DNA of 33,946 nucleotides from Actinomycetota bacterium (GTDB lineage Bacteria; Actinomycetota; Thermoleophilia; Gaiellales; Gaiellaceae): NCBI GenBank assembly GCA_020029595.1, contig JAIBJN010000013.1, positions 1 to 33,946 of the forward strand, read 5' to 3'. Shown piece by piece: positions 6,925 to 14,522 of this stretch (position 1 is its first letter; each line of letters starts with the position of its first letter). The notes under the pieces were generated by a model. It saw only the letters and a program-made list of their open reading frames with translations, ran no database searches and was not told where the DNA came from. The position numbers and the translations under genes were made by a program.

Positions 6925-8430
6925 CTAGACGGCGACGAGCTCGTCGAGGAGCGGAGCCGTGTCGAGCGGCTCGTAGCCGATGCGGTCGGCGATCTCCTCG
7001 CTCGTCGGCCGCGTGCCCTCCGCAAAGAGAGCGCGCAGGAGCTCGCCCGTCTGCGGCCGACGCCACCAGTCTTCCCCGATCGTCTCGCGCAGGTGGGCAC
7101 GCATCTGCGCCGTGCGGATCCACGCGCGCAGGTAGTCGGCCGAGTAGAAGTCGCCGTCCAGGTCCGCGAGGTAGCCGTCCGCGCGGTAGCGGAAGCCGAC
7201 CGCGGCGCGCAGATTGTCGGCGTAGGTCTGCGCGTGATCGGAAGCGTTCTCGAAGTCCGCCCAGAGCTCGAGCTCGTACCGGAGCTTCGCCGCGTAGCGG
7301 CGGAAGAGGAGCACCTCGAGGAAGCGGGCCGCCTCGGCGCGCTCGGCGTCCTCCTCCTCCGAGAGGCCGAAGTGAAGGGCGTGCCAGCCGGGCTCGCGTG
7401 TGATCGATTCGAGCAGGAAGGAGTAGATCTCCGTGAGCGCGTGGTCGCGCGAGAGACGGCGGAACGTGTAGGGGAGATCGGCGTCGAGGCCCGCGTAGTG
7501 GAGAGCGTGACCGGCTTCGTGCAGGAAAGCCTGGTAGTCGTGGAGCCCGCCCTGCGCGCGCGTGATCAGGTGGACGACCGTGGGCGGGTCCGAGGCGATC
7601 ACGCAGGCGCGCGGGCTCTTCTGCGGCCGGTCGTCCAGATCGAGCCGGATGCGGTCGTTGGCGGCGAGGTCGAAGCCGAGGCTCGAGAGCGTCGCCAGGC
7701 AGATGGGCACGCAGCGCTCCTTCGCATAGAGATCCGCGAGGGGGGACATCCGCCGAAGGTAGGAGACGTGATACGAGGCCGGCTCCGCGTCCCGCTCAGA
7801 GCCGAGGATGCGCTCGAGCCAGTGCTCGCGCAGCGGCTCCCAGGACTCGACCTGCCGGCGGGAGGCGTCCTCGAGCGCGTCCGCGAGCGCGTGGAGGTCG
7901 ATGCCCTTGCGCGCCGCGCTGCGGCCGACCGGGTCGGGGTTGCCGGAGAGGTCGGCGTCGAGGGCCTCCGCACGCTGCATGAGCCCGTAGCGGTCGCAGT
8001 TGAAGCGCGCGGAGGCATCCGCCGCGAGCTCGCCCAGCTCGTCGCGCCCGTGATAGTCGTCCAGGACGGCGAGCTGGGCCTGCGCCGAGCGGATGGGAAG
8101 CGACTCGCCCCGAAACTCGACGCGCTCCGCGAGGATCGCGTTCTCGAGCCGGTCGGAGGCCTCGGCGAGCTGGCGGACGATGACGCCCCCCGCGCACGCC
8201 TCGCGCAGCCGGTAGAGCCGCTCGCGGGCCTCGCCTCGGGCTTCCTCCTCCTCACCACGCAAGGCGTCGTGCTGCTCCGGCGTGAAGAGGTCCGCATAGC
8301 GCTCGACGATGGCGGCTTGGTCGCTCGTCTCCTTCTCGCCGACGCGGACCTCCCTCGCTTCCTCGGAGCGCTCGTAAAGGAACTGCGCCAGCTCTGCCTC
8401 AAATCGATCCGGTGTCCTGACGACAGCCAT
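6925..8430 (-). CDS. M3-like (gluzincin) metallopeptidase
   Basis: A 501-aa, largely helical protein with the zinc site FLHEAGHALHY (HEAGH) and a downstream LTEIYSFLLES segment whose Glu should be the third zinc ligand. This is the arrangement of M3/M32-type oligopeptidases. No signal peptide is present, so it is probably cytosolic. The start at 8430 is preferred over an ATG at 8442 because GGGAG lies five bases before it. The gene begins 16 bp after the era stop and ends the phoH-era run. Substrate unknown; oligopeptide turnover is the family expectation. Confidence 0.82.
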   Translation of the reverse strand: MAVVRTPDRFEAELAQFLYERSEEAREVRVGEKETSDQAAIVERYADLFTPEQHDALRGEEEEARGEARERLYRLREACAGGVIVRQLAEASDRLENAILAERVEFRGESLPIRSAQAQLAVLDDYHGRDELGELAADASARFNCDRYGLMQRAEALDADLSGNPDPVGRSAARKGIDLHALADALEDASRRQVESWEPLREHWLERILGSERDAEPASYHVSYLRRMSPLADLYAKERCVPICLATLSSLGFDLAANDRIRLDLDDRPQKSPRACVIASDPPTVVHLITRAQGGLHDYQAFLHEAGHALHYAGLDADLPYTFRRLSRDHALTEIYSFLLESITREPGWHALHFGLSEEEDAERAEAARFLEVLLFRRYAAKLRYELELWADFENASDHAQTYADNLRAAVGFRYRADGYLADLDGDFYSADYLRAWIRTAQMRAHLRETIGEDWWRRPQTGELLRALFAEGTRPTSEEIADRIGYEPLDTAPLLDELVAV

Positions 8431-8446
8431 CCCTGCTCCCATCTGA

Positions 8447-9325
8447 TCAGATGCCGAGCCGCTCGAGCGCCCCTTCATCCCGGCGCCATCTCGGCTTCAC
8501 CTTGACACGGAGGTCGAGATACACCGGGCGCCCCAGGAGCAACTCCACCTCCGGCCTGGCGCGCGTGCCGATTGTCCTGATCATAACGCCGCCCTTCCCG
8601 ACGACTATTCCCTTCTGCGACTCCGTCTCCACCCAGACGCGAGCGCTCACCCTCCCGGCGTCGGCATCGAGCTCCTCCATCTCGACCGAGATCGCGTGCG
8701 GCACCTCCTCCCGCGTCAGCTCGAGCGCCTTCTCGCGGACGATCTCGGCGATCTGCGCCTCGAGTGGGAGATCGGTGCGCCGCCCGTCCCCGAAGTAGGC
8801 GGGTCCTTCGGGGAGGAGACCCGCGAGGTCGCGGAGGAGCGGCGCGAGCCCGTCCCCGACGAGCGCGCTCACCGGATGGAGGGCGTGGAGGTCGCCGAGC
8901 GCCGCCGCCTCGGTGATCTGCTCCGCGATTCGGGCCGGAGGAACGCGGTCGACCTTGTTGAGCGCCATGACGACAGGCGGACCGGCCGCGAAGACCCTGT
9001 CGGCGATGAAGCGGTCTCCGCCGCCGATCCGCTCGTCGACGGCGAGGACGAAGAGGAACCCGTCCACGTTCGCGAGCGCCACGTCGACGGTGTGCTGCAT
9101 GTGCTCGGTCAGCGCGTCGCGCGGGCGCTGGAAGCCTGGTAGGTCGACGAGGACGAGTTGGTAGGGCTCCCCGTCCAGCGCCCCGTTCACCGCCGCCGAG
9201 ATCCGGCGTCGCGTCGTCTGCGGCTTGTCCGAGACGATCGCCACCTTCTCCCCGGCGAGCGCGTTCACGAGCGTCGACTTTCCGACGTTCGGCCGCCCAG
9301 CGACGGCGACGAAGCCCGATCTCAC
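8447..9325 (-). CDS. era: GTPase Era
   Basis: A 292-aa ribosome-assembly GTPase that binds 16S rRNA near its 3' end. G1 is GRPNVGKST (10-18), G3 is DLPG, G4 is NKVD and G5 is SAL. The C-terminal KH domain shows GKGGVMIRTIG. G3 normally reads DTPG; the Thr-to-Leu change is conspicuous, though Leu occurs at this place in some GTPases. The GTG start overlaps the cdd stop as GTGA, so the longer upstream frame is not needed. The cdd-era order is common in actinobacteria and Firmicutes. Confidence 0.95.
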   Translation of the reverse strand: MRSGFVAVAGRPNVGKSTLVNALAGEKVAIVSDKPQTTRRRISAAVNGALDGEPYQLVLVDLPGFQRPRDALTEHMQHTVDVALANVDGFLFVLAVDERIGGGDRFIADRVFAAGPPVVMALNKVDRVPPARIAEQITEAAALGDLHALHPVSALVGDGLAPLLRDLAGLLPEGPAYFGDGRRTDLPLEAQIAEIVREKALELTREEVPHAISVEMEELDADAGRVSARVWVETESQKGIVVGKGGVMIRTIGTRARPEVELLLGRPVYLDLRVKVKPRWRRDEGALERLGI

Positions 9326-9684
9326 AGGACGAACGAGTCCGGCAAGAGCTCGTCGGGACGGCGGGCGAGGAGCTCGCCCTCGTGCAGGAAGACGACCCGG
9401 TCGACACCGAACTCGTGGAACCACTGCCGGCAGCCGCCGCACGGCGACGCGGTGATCGCGACGGCCTCGACCTCACCGGGCCGAACGCCTTCCGCGACCG
9501 CCCGGGCGAGGGCACAGCGCTCCGCACAGACTCCGAGTGGATACGAGGCGTTCTCGACGTTCACGCCGGTGATGACTCGGCCGTCCCGCAGGAGCGCGGC
9601 GGCCCCGACGTGAAACTTGGAGTACGGCGCGTAGGCATTCGCGGCCGCAATCCGAGCATGCTGGACGAGCTCCGCGTCCGTCAT
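9322..9684 (-). CDS. cdd: Cytidine deaminase
   Basis: A 120-aa homotetramer-type deaminase converting cytidine or deoxycytidine to uridine forms. The catalytic CAERCA and the zinc cysteines in SPCGGCRQ are present, together with NVENASYPLGVCAE for ribose binding. Length matches the short class. The ATG overlaps the stop of the upstream kinase gene as ATGA, and its own stop overlaps era as GTGA. It supplies a pyrimidine-salvage step that complements deoC in the same window. Confidence 0.96.
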   Translation of the reverse strand: MTDAELVQHARIAAANAYAPYSKFHVGAAALLRDGRVITGVNVENASYPLGVCAERCALARAVAEGVRPGEVEAVAITASPCGGCRQWFHEFGVDRVVFLHEGELLARRPDELLPDSFVL

Positions 9685-10421
9685 GCGAGCACCTGGAAGA
9701 GGATCATCGTCACGAGCGTACCGATCACCGCGCCGAGGAGGACCTCGGTCGTCGTGTGGATGCCGGACTCGACGCGCGTCTGCGCCACGAGGAGCGCCAT
9801 GATCAGCGCAACGAAAGACACGAGGACGCGCTGGTCGTCGACGATGAAGGTGATCGCCACCCAGCCGCCGAAGGCGAGCGCGGCGTGCCCCGAGGGCAAG
9901 CCGCCCGAGAGCGGGGTCCCGCGCCTCGTCAGCGCCTTGCTCGCGATCACGATCAGGATGATGAGGATGAGCGCGATCAGCGTGAGGCTGCTCGGCGCCT
10001 CGCGCACCCGGGTGACCAGGCGTGAGCTGGGCTCCGTCAGCCGGTCGGCGAAGACGAGATAGCCGACGACGATCGCGTTCACAGCGGCGATGAGGACGGC
10101 GCCAGCGGCGATGTCCTTGGCCACCTTCGCGAGAGGGTCGAACGAGGTCGTGGCGATGTCGATGGTCGCCTCGATGGCCGTGTTAACCATCTCGGCGATG
10201 AGGACGAAGGAGATGGCCACGAGGAGCGCCATCAGCTCGAGCTTCGTCACGCCGTAGGAGAAGGCGAGGATGAGGACGGCCGTCGCCACCGCGAAGTGGA
10301 TTCGCATGTTCCGCTGCGTCCGAAGGACGTGGATGACGCCCTCGAAGGCCCAGTTGAGGCTCTGGAGGATCCGCGGCGTTCGCCGGGCTCGCGGAGTCTC
10401 TCCGTCCGTCGGGGCCGTCAT
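9681..10421 (-). CDS. Diacylglycerol/undecaprenol kinase fused to a PAP2 domain
   Basis: A 246-aa membrane protein with two halves. The N-terminal half is a DgkA-type lipid kinase with AEMVNTAIEATID, the active-site signature, and three helices. The C-terminal half is a PAP2 phosphatase with LPSGHAALAFG (C2) and SGIHTTTEVLLG (C3). The C3 aspartate normally following HxxxD is Glu here, and C1 (KALTRRGTP) is degenerate. Both halves act on lipid-linked carriers, so it may phosphorylate and dephosphorylate undecaprenol. The ATG overlaps the ybeY stop (ATGA). Confidence 0.88.
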   Translation of the reverse strand: MTAPTDGETPRARRTPRILQSLNWAFEGVIHVLRTQRNMRIHFAVATAVLILAFSYGVTKLELMALLVAISFVLIAEMVNTAIEATIDIATTSFDPLAKVAKDIAAGAVLIAAVNAIVVGYLVFADRLTEPSSRLVTRVREAPSSLTLIALILIILIVIASKALTRRGTPLSGGLPSGHAALAFGGWVAITFIVDDQRVLVSFVALIMALLVAQTRVESGIHTTTEVLLGAVIGTLVTMILFQVLA

Positions 10422-10795
10422 GCGCCGTGAATTCGCTCTCGGCGCTCCATCTCCACCCCGTGGCGATGGCCGACCAGGTGAAGGAGGCCGTGCACGAGCG
10501 GCGCACGCCACGCCTCGCCCACCACCTGCGGGCAGAGGACGACGTCCCCGAGCTGGCGTGGCACGCCGGCCGGAAGCTCTTCGCGCCCGTCGATCGGGAA
10601 GGAGAGGACGTCGGTCGCCTCGTCGACGCCGAGGTGCTCGCGCTTCAGGTCGCGCATGCGCTCAGGAGGCTCGAAGGCGACGCCGAGATCGCCGTCGTCG
10701 ATCCCCTCCTCGGCGAGCACCCGGCGGCAAACGTCGGCGACGGCGTCCTCGTCGACCGCGACGCCGCTCCGGTTGGCGATCTCGATCCGGATCAC
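10418..10795 (-). CDS. ybeY: Endoribonuclease YbeY
   Basis: A 125-aa single-strand RNase active in 16S rRNA 3'-end maturation and ribosome quality control. The zinc motif HGLLHLVGHRH supplies three His in the H-x3-H-x5-H arrangement, and the N-terminal MIRIEIANRSG is typical. It is slightly short compared with about 150 aa, trimmed at the C-terminus after MERRERIHGA. The GTG start overlaps the phoH stop as GTGA. The phoH-ybeY-dgk-cdd-era order is a conserved ribosome-assembly block. Confidence 0.93.
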   Translation of the reverse strand: MIRIEIANRSGVAVDEDAVADVCRRVLAEEGIDDGDLGVAFEPPERMRDLKREHLGVDEATDVLSFPIDGREELPAGVPRQLGDVVLCPQVVGEAWRAPLVHGLLHLVGHRHGVEMERRERIHGA

Positions 10796-11751
10796 CGGCG
10801 TCGCTGCGTGCCCGTCTCGTCCGCGTGGCGCTTGTACGCCTCGACGATGCGCTGGACGAGCACGTGCCGCACGACGTCCTGGTTGCCGAACTCGACGAAC
10901 TCGATGCCGTCGATCTCGCCGAGGATCTGGCTGACGTGGATGAGGCCGGACGCCTGGTCCTGAGGAAGGTCGACCTGCGTCACGTCCCCGGTCACGACCA
11001 CCTTCGACCCGAACCCGAGCCGCGTCAGGAACATCTGCATCTGCTCGGGGGTCGTGTTCTGGGCCTCGTCGAGGATGATGAACGAGTCGTTCAGCGTCCG
11101 CCCGCGCATGAAGGCGAGCGGTGCGACCTCGATCGTGCCGCGCTCCATGTAGGCGTTCAAACGGTCGGCGTCGAGCATGTCGTAGAGCGCGTCGAAGAGC
11201 GGGCGCAGGTACGGGTCGACCTTGGCGAGCATGTCCCCGGGGAGAAAGCCGAGCCGCTCGCCGGCCTCCACAGCCGGCCGCGTGAGGATGAGGCGGTTCA
11301 CGTCACGGTCGGCGAGGGCCGCGACTGCGAGCGCCATGGCGAGGTACGTCTTGCCCGTTCCCGCCGGCCCGATCCCGAACGTGATCGTGCCCGAGCGGAT
11401 CGCGTCGACGTAGCGCTTCTGGTTGACGGTCTTCGGAGTGATCTTCTTGCCGCGATGGCGCCAGACGACGTCCTCGAAGATCTCGCGCGGGTCCCTCGCG
11501 GCGTCGAGCGCGGCGAGGACGGCGTCGACCGTGCCTGGGCCGATCGCATGGCCGCCCTCGACGAGGTCGACGAGCTCGTCGACGACGAGGCGCGCCTCGC
11601 CGACCTTGCCGTCGTCGCCCTCGAGCGTGAGCTGGTTGCCGCGGAGGCGGATCCCGCAGCCCATCCGGTCGCGGAGCGCCCGCAGGATCCCGTCGTCGAC
11701 GGTGGCGAGCTCGGCGGCTACCTCGTTGGAGACCGAAAGGACCTGCTGCAA
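10792..11751 (-). CDS. phoH: PhoH-like ATPase (YbeZ)
   Basis: A 319-aa P-loop ATPase/RNA helicase-like protein that pairs with YbeY in RNA processing. It shows Walker A GPAGTGKT, Walker B FIILDEAQN, a TGD motif (VVTGDVTQVDLP) and an N-terminal KH-like region. No ATG or GTG exists in frame between the stop at about 11861 and 11751, so translation probably starts at TTG 11751. A minus-strand TACACT (11765-11760) ends 8 nt before it, consistent with a leaderless or nearly leaderless message and with the absence of a Shine-Dalgarno. Confidence 0.93.
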   Translation of the reverse strand: MQQVLSVSNEVAAELATVDDGILRALRDRMGCGIRLRGNQLTLEGDDGKVGEARLVVDELVDLVEGGHAIGPGTVDAVLAALDAARDPREIFEDVVWRHRGKKITPKTVNQKRYVDAIRSGTITFGIGPAGTGKTYLAMALAVAALADRDVNRLILTRPAVEAGERLGFLPGDMLAKVDPYLRPLFDALYDMLDADRLNAYMERGTIEVAPLAFMRGRTLNDSFIILDEAQNTTPEQMQMFLTRLGFGSKVVVTGDVTQVDLPQDQASGLIHVSQILGEIDGIEFVEFGNQDVVRHVLVQRIVEAYKRHADETGTQRRR

Positions 11752-11987
11752 CGATTCGAAGTGTAGTGGCCCCTCGGAAGGCGTCCACGCCCCGGCAAGG
11801 CACTGCTCAGGACGCCTCCACGCCCCGGGGACCGCCGCGGGCCTCCCTCCGGTTCCAGCCTATCGCTGGAAAGCGCGCCGGTGGTGCGCGCACCGTGCCA
11901 GCTTTGCGCCAGCTGCAGCGCTGCCGATAGAGATGGCGTGAGGCGCGCTTCCCCTCTCGCAGGCTCGATTCTCGCCGCCGGGGGCTG
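11752..11987. other. Gene-free, hairpin-rich intergenic region upstream of phoH
   Basis: No supported CDS lies here. It holds an 8-bp stem AGGCGTCC (11779-11786) with GGACGCCT (11810-11817), a 12-bp direct repeat TCCACGCCCCGG at 11784 and 11817 (period 33), a 7-bp hairpin TTCCAGC-CTATC-GCTGGAA (11853-11871) and a perfect palindrome GGTGCGCGCACC (11883-11894). The minus-strand phoH -10 is at 11765-11760. It might encode a structured RNA or be a regulatory or repeat region; the transcribed strand is unknown. Confidence 0.5.
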
Positions 11988-12182
11988 GTGCTCGTCCGTA
12001 ATGGGCTCGATCTCGAAGAGTCGAGGTTCGTAGCCGCGCTCGTCGCTTTCAGCGTTCTCGGCGCCGCGCTCTCGGCCGCCGTTGCCGGCGGCGCTCGCCT
12101 GGGGCGCCGAGCCTCGCTCCTCGCAGGGCTGACCGCATTTGCGCTAGTCCCGCTGCTGTGCGTCGTTACTACGGTCTGTTGA
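11988..12182 (+). CDS. Small two-helix membrane protein candidate (64 aa)
   Basis: A GTG-initiated frame of 64 codons with GGGGG a few bases upstream as a possible ribosome-binding site. It has two hydrophobic segments, approximately 14-34 (FVAALVAFSVLGAALSAAV) and 43-64 (ASLLAGLTAFALVPLLCVV), joined by a basic GARLGRRA loop. The layout matches small alpha-helical hairpin proteins of unknown role. Convergent with yqeY, its stop lies 3 bp from the yqeY stop. No family recognised; could be fortuitous. Confidence 0.4.
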   Translation: MLVRNGLDLEESRFVAALVAFSVLGAALSAAVAGGARLGRRASLLAGLTAFALVPLLCVVTTVC

Positions 12183-12185
12183 GGG

Positions 12186-12629
12186 TCAGGCGAGCTTCTC
12201 GCGCACGAGCTGGCTGACGGCCGAGCCGTCCGCTCGCCCGGCCACCTGCGGCATCACGTCAGCCATCACGCGTCCGAGGTCGCGGAGCGACGTCGCTCCC
12301 GTCTCGGCGATGGCGTCGTCGACGATCCGCTCGAGCTCCTCCTCGTCGAGGGGCTCCGGCATGAACTCCTCGATGACGTCGAGCTCGTCCTCCTCCTTCT
12401 CCGCCTGCTCCTCGCGTCCGGCCGAACGGAACGCCTCCGCCGCCTCCGCTCGCCGCTTCCGCTCTCGCTGGAGCACCTGGAGCTCCTCGTCCTCCTTCAG
12501 CGGTCGGCCGAGCTCCTTCTCCGCGTCCCGCAACGCCGCGAGCGTGAGCCTGAGCGTGTCAGTCCGCAGTTGCTCCCGCGCACGCATCGCGTCCTTGAGC
12601 TCGTCCTCGATCTCCGCGATCAGACTCAT
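12186..12629 (-). CDS. GatB/YqeY domain protein
   Basis: A 147-aa helical protein of the YqeY family, related to the tail domain of the GatB amidotransferase subunit. It starts MSLIAEIEDELKDAMRA and ends with GRVMADVMPQVAGRADG, the family's lysine/glycine tail region, followed by SQLVREKLA. The function is not settled; a tRNA-binding role has been suggested from the GatB homology. The ATG overlaps the HIT gene stop (ATGA). Confidence 0.88.
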   Translation of the reverse strand: MSLIAEIEDELKDAMRAREQLRTDTLRLTLAALRDAEKELGRPLKEDEELQVLQRERKRRAEAAEAFRSAGREEQAEKEEDELDVIEEFMPEPLDEEELERIVDDAIAETGATSLRDLGRVMADVMPQVAGRADGSAVSQLVREKLA

Positions 12630-12961
12630 TCGAAACCCGCCAAGGCTGGGCTTCCGCCGAGGACGTGCCAGTGGAGGTGAAAGACCGTCTGGCCGCCGCC
12701 CAGGCCGACGTTGACGACCACGCGGTAGTCCTCGAGGCCCTCCTCCCGCGCGGTCTCGGCCACGAACTCGAGCATGTCCCTCGCTTCCTCCGCGGGGAAC
12801 TCCGCGACGTCGCGAAAGGTGTCGACGTGCCGCTCCGGGACGACGAGCAGGTGGACCGGCGCCTTCGGGTTGATGTCGCGAAGAGCCGCGAAGCCGCCGG
12901 CCTTCCGCACGTGCTCTCCCTCCGCGTAGAGCCGGCAGAAGAGGCACTTAGACTGCGGCAC
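12626..12961 (-). CDS. HIT-family (HINT-like) nucleotide hydrolase/transferase
   Basis: A 111-aa histidine-triad protein with HLHWHVLGG, the H-phi-H-phi-H-phi-phi signature, near the C-terminus. The N-terminal CLFCRLY is a zinc-type CxxC pair of HINT proteins. Expected activity is hydrolysis of AMP-linked phosphoramidates or dinucleotides. GTG at 12961 overlaps the 3' end of mtaB by 14 bp, and its stop overlaps yqeY. Neighbours suggest a translation-linked operon. Confidence 0.9.
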   Translation of the reverse strand: MPQSKCLFCRLYAEGEHVRKAGGFAALRDINPKAPVHLLVVPERHVDTFRDVAEFPAEEARDMLEFVAETAREEGLEDYRVVVNVGLGGGQTVFHLHWHVLGGSPALAGFE

Positions 12962-14144
12962 CGACGACTCCTTCCTCGCTTACGTCCACCGCCACGGCGC
13001 GCACGAACTCGCCGACGGGAGCGTTCACGAGCCAGGGAGTGTAGTCGTCTCCGTACCCTCGGCCCGGCCGATCGACGAGCACGATGTCCTCGGCGCCGAC
13101 CTTCGCGCGCCACCACCGTCGAGACGACTCGGCGGAGAGCGCCCGCAGCCGCGCGCTCCGCTCCTTCTTCAGCGCCGGTGGAATGGTGTCCGCGCCCGCC
13201 GTCCGCGTTCCGGGGCGCGGGGAATAGGGGAAGACGTGCACCTTCGTGAGGTTCGCCTGCTCGACGACGCTGAGGGTGCGCTCGAACGCGGCGTCGCCCT
13301 CGGCAGGGAAGCCAACGATCACGTCCGTCGTCAGGTTGAAGCCCTCCGCCCTCGCGACGCGCCGGAGGTACGTGGAGACCGTGTAGCGGCGGCCCATGGC
13401 CTCGAGCACGCGGTCGTCGCCCGACTGGAGGGGGACGTGGAGGTGAGGCGAGACCACGGGCGTCTCGCGCATCGCCTCGAGGAGCCCCTCGCTCAGGTGG
13501 TTGACCTCGAGCGAGGACAGACGGAGCCGGTCGAGCCCCGGGGTCGCGCCCACCTCCCGCACGAGCCGCGGCAGATCGAACCCGGCGGCGCGATCCCGAT
13601 AGCAGCCGAGATTGATCCCCGTGAGCACGACCTCGCGGTGGCCGTGCTCCACGCGACGCCGAACCTCGGCGAGAACCGCCTCCGCCGAGCGGCTTCGCGA
13701 GGCGCCGCGCACCTGCGGGATCACGCAGAACGCGCACGAGAAGCTGCAGCCGTCCTGCACCTTGACGAACGCTCGGATGCGGTCGAGACCGACGTCGGCG
13801 CGGACACAGCCGAGCGGGCCGACGTCCCGGGCGACGAACTCCGGCGTTCGCTCGCCGGGCAGCCGTACGACGGTGACGTTCGCGGGCAGGCCGGCGAAGG
13901 CGTCGCCGGGGAGGTTCGCGGCGCAGCCGGTGACGTAGACGCGCTGCGCCCGCCGAGCGGCCCTGCGCGCGGCTTGCCGGGACTTGCGAACGGCCTCGTG
14001 CGTGACGCAGCACGTGTTGATCACGGCGACGTCGACGGAATCCTGCTCCTCGACGTGGCCGTCGGCGACGAGCCGCTGGCGGATCTCCTGAACGTCCGTC
14101 TGCGAGACCTTGCAGCCGAGGAAGCCGACGGTGAAGGTCGCCAT
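12948..14144 (-). CDS. mtaB: Radical SAM methylthiotransferase, MtaB-like
   Basis: A 398-aa enzyme that should add a methylthio group to t6A37 of tRNAs reading ANN codons. The N-terminal UPF0004 domain has three Cys in LGCKVSQTD, NTCCVTHEA and VTGCAAN that bind one [4Fe-4S] cluster. The radical-SAM cluster motif is CSFSCAFC (CxxxCxxC), followed by LHVPLQSGDD. A C-terminal TRAM-like part is short. MtaB rather than MiaB or RimO is preferred from the LGCKVSQ start and single-length layout; RimO-like function cannot be excluded. A minus-strand TAGCAT (14159-14154) ends 9 nt before the ATG. Confidence 0.9.
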   Translation of the reverse strand: MATFTVGFLGCKVSQTDVQEIRQRLVADGHVEEQDSVDVAVINTCCVTHEAVRKSRQAARRAARRAQRVYVTGCAANLPGDAFAGLPANVTVVRLPGERTPEFVARDVGPLGCVRADVGLDRIRAFVKVQDGCSFSCAFCVIPQVRGASRSRSAEAVLAEVRRRVEHGHREVVLTGINLGCYRDRAAGFDLPRLVREVGATPGLDRLRLSSLEVNHLSEGLLEAMRETPVVSPHLHVPLQSGDDRVLEAMGRRYTVSTYLRRVARAEGFNLTTDVIVGFPAEGDAAFERTLSVVEQANLTKVHVFPYSPRPGTRTAGADTIPPALKKERSARLRALSAESSRRWWRAKVGAEDIVLVDRPGRGYGDDYTPWLVNAPVGEFVRAVAVDVSEEGVVGAAV

Positions 14145-14173
14145 GCCGGGGCGATGCTAGCCGACCGTGAAGG

Positions 14174-14506
14174 CTAGATCGGCGGCGAGAGACGCCTGGT
14201 GGCCAGCGCGTAGCCGCCGATGCCGAGCACGCCCAGGACGGCGCCTGCGACGAGCCACGAGATCGAGTCCAAGCTACCGCCGCCGCGCTGGATCCAGGCG
14301 ATGAAGAGGCAGACCCCCGCGATTCCGGCGAGGCCTCCGAGCGCCTCCGGCCACACGCGGCGAGTGCGCGCGGCCAGCCAGAGCGCGAGGAGGGCAAAGG
14401 GAAGGACGAAGATGCCGATCGACGCGGCGCCGAGGAGGGAGAGCGTCAGGAGCGCCCCGGCCAGGCCCCAGAGCCAGAAGCTGCGGCACCCGAGGGCATG
14501 CGTCAT
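14174..14506 (-). CDS. Small integral membrane protein of unknown function
   Basis: A 110-aa protein with about four hydrophobic segments (LWGLAGALLTLSLLGAA; IFVLPFALLALWLA; LGGLAGIAGVCLFIAWI; ISWLVAGAVLGVLGIGGY). There are no catalytic motifs and no family is recognised. It lies between prmA and mtaB on the same strand, 16 bp after prmA. A minus-strand TACGCT (14518-14513) ends 6 nt before its ATG, predicting its own leaderless transcript. Confidence 0.6.
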   Translation of the reverse strand: MTHALGCRSFWLWGLAGALLTLSLLGAASIGIFVLPFALLALWLAARTRRVWPEALGGLAGIAGVCLFIAWIQRGGGSLDSISWLVAGAVLGVLGIGGYALATRRLSPPI

Positions 14507-14522
14507 GCGTCAAGCGTAGCGG

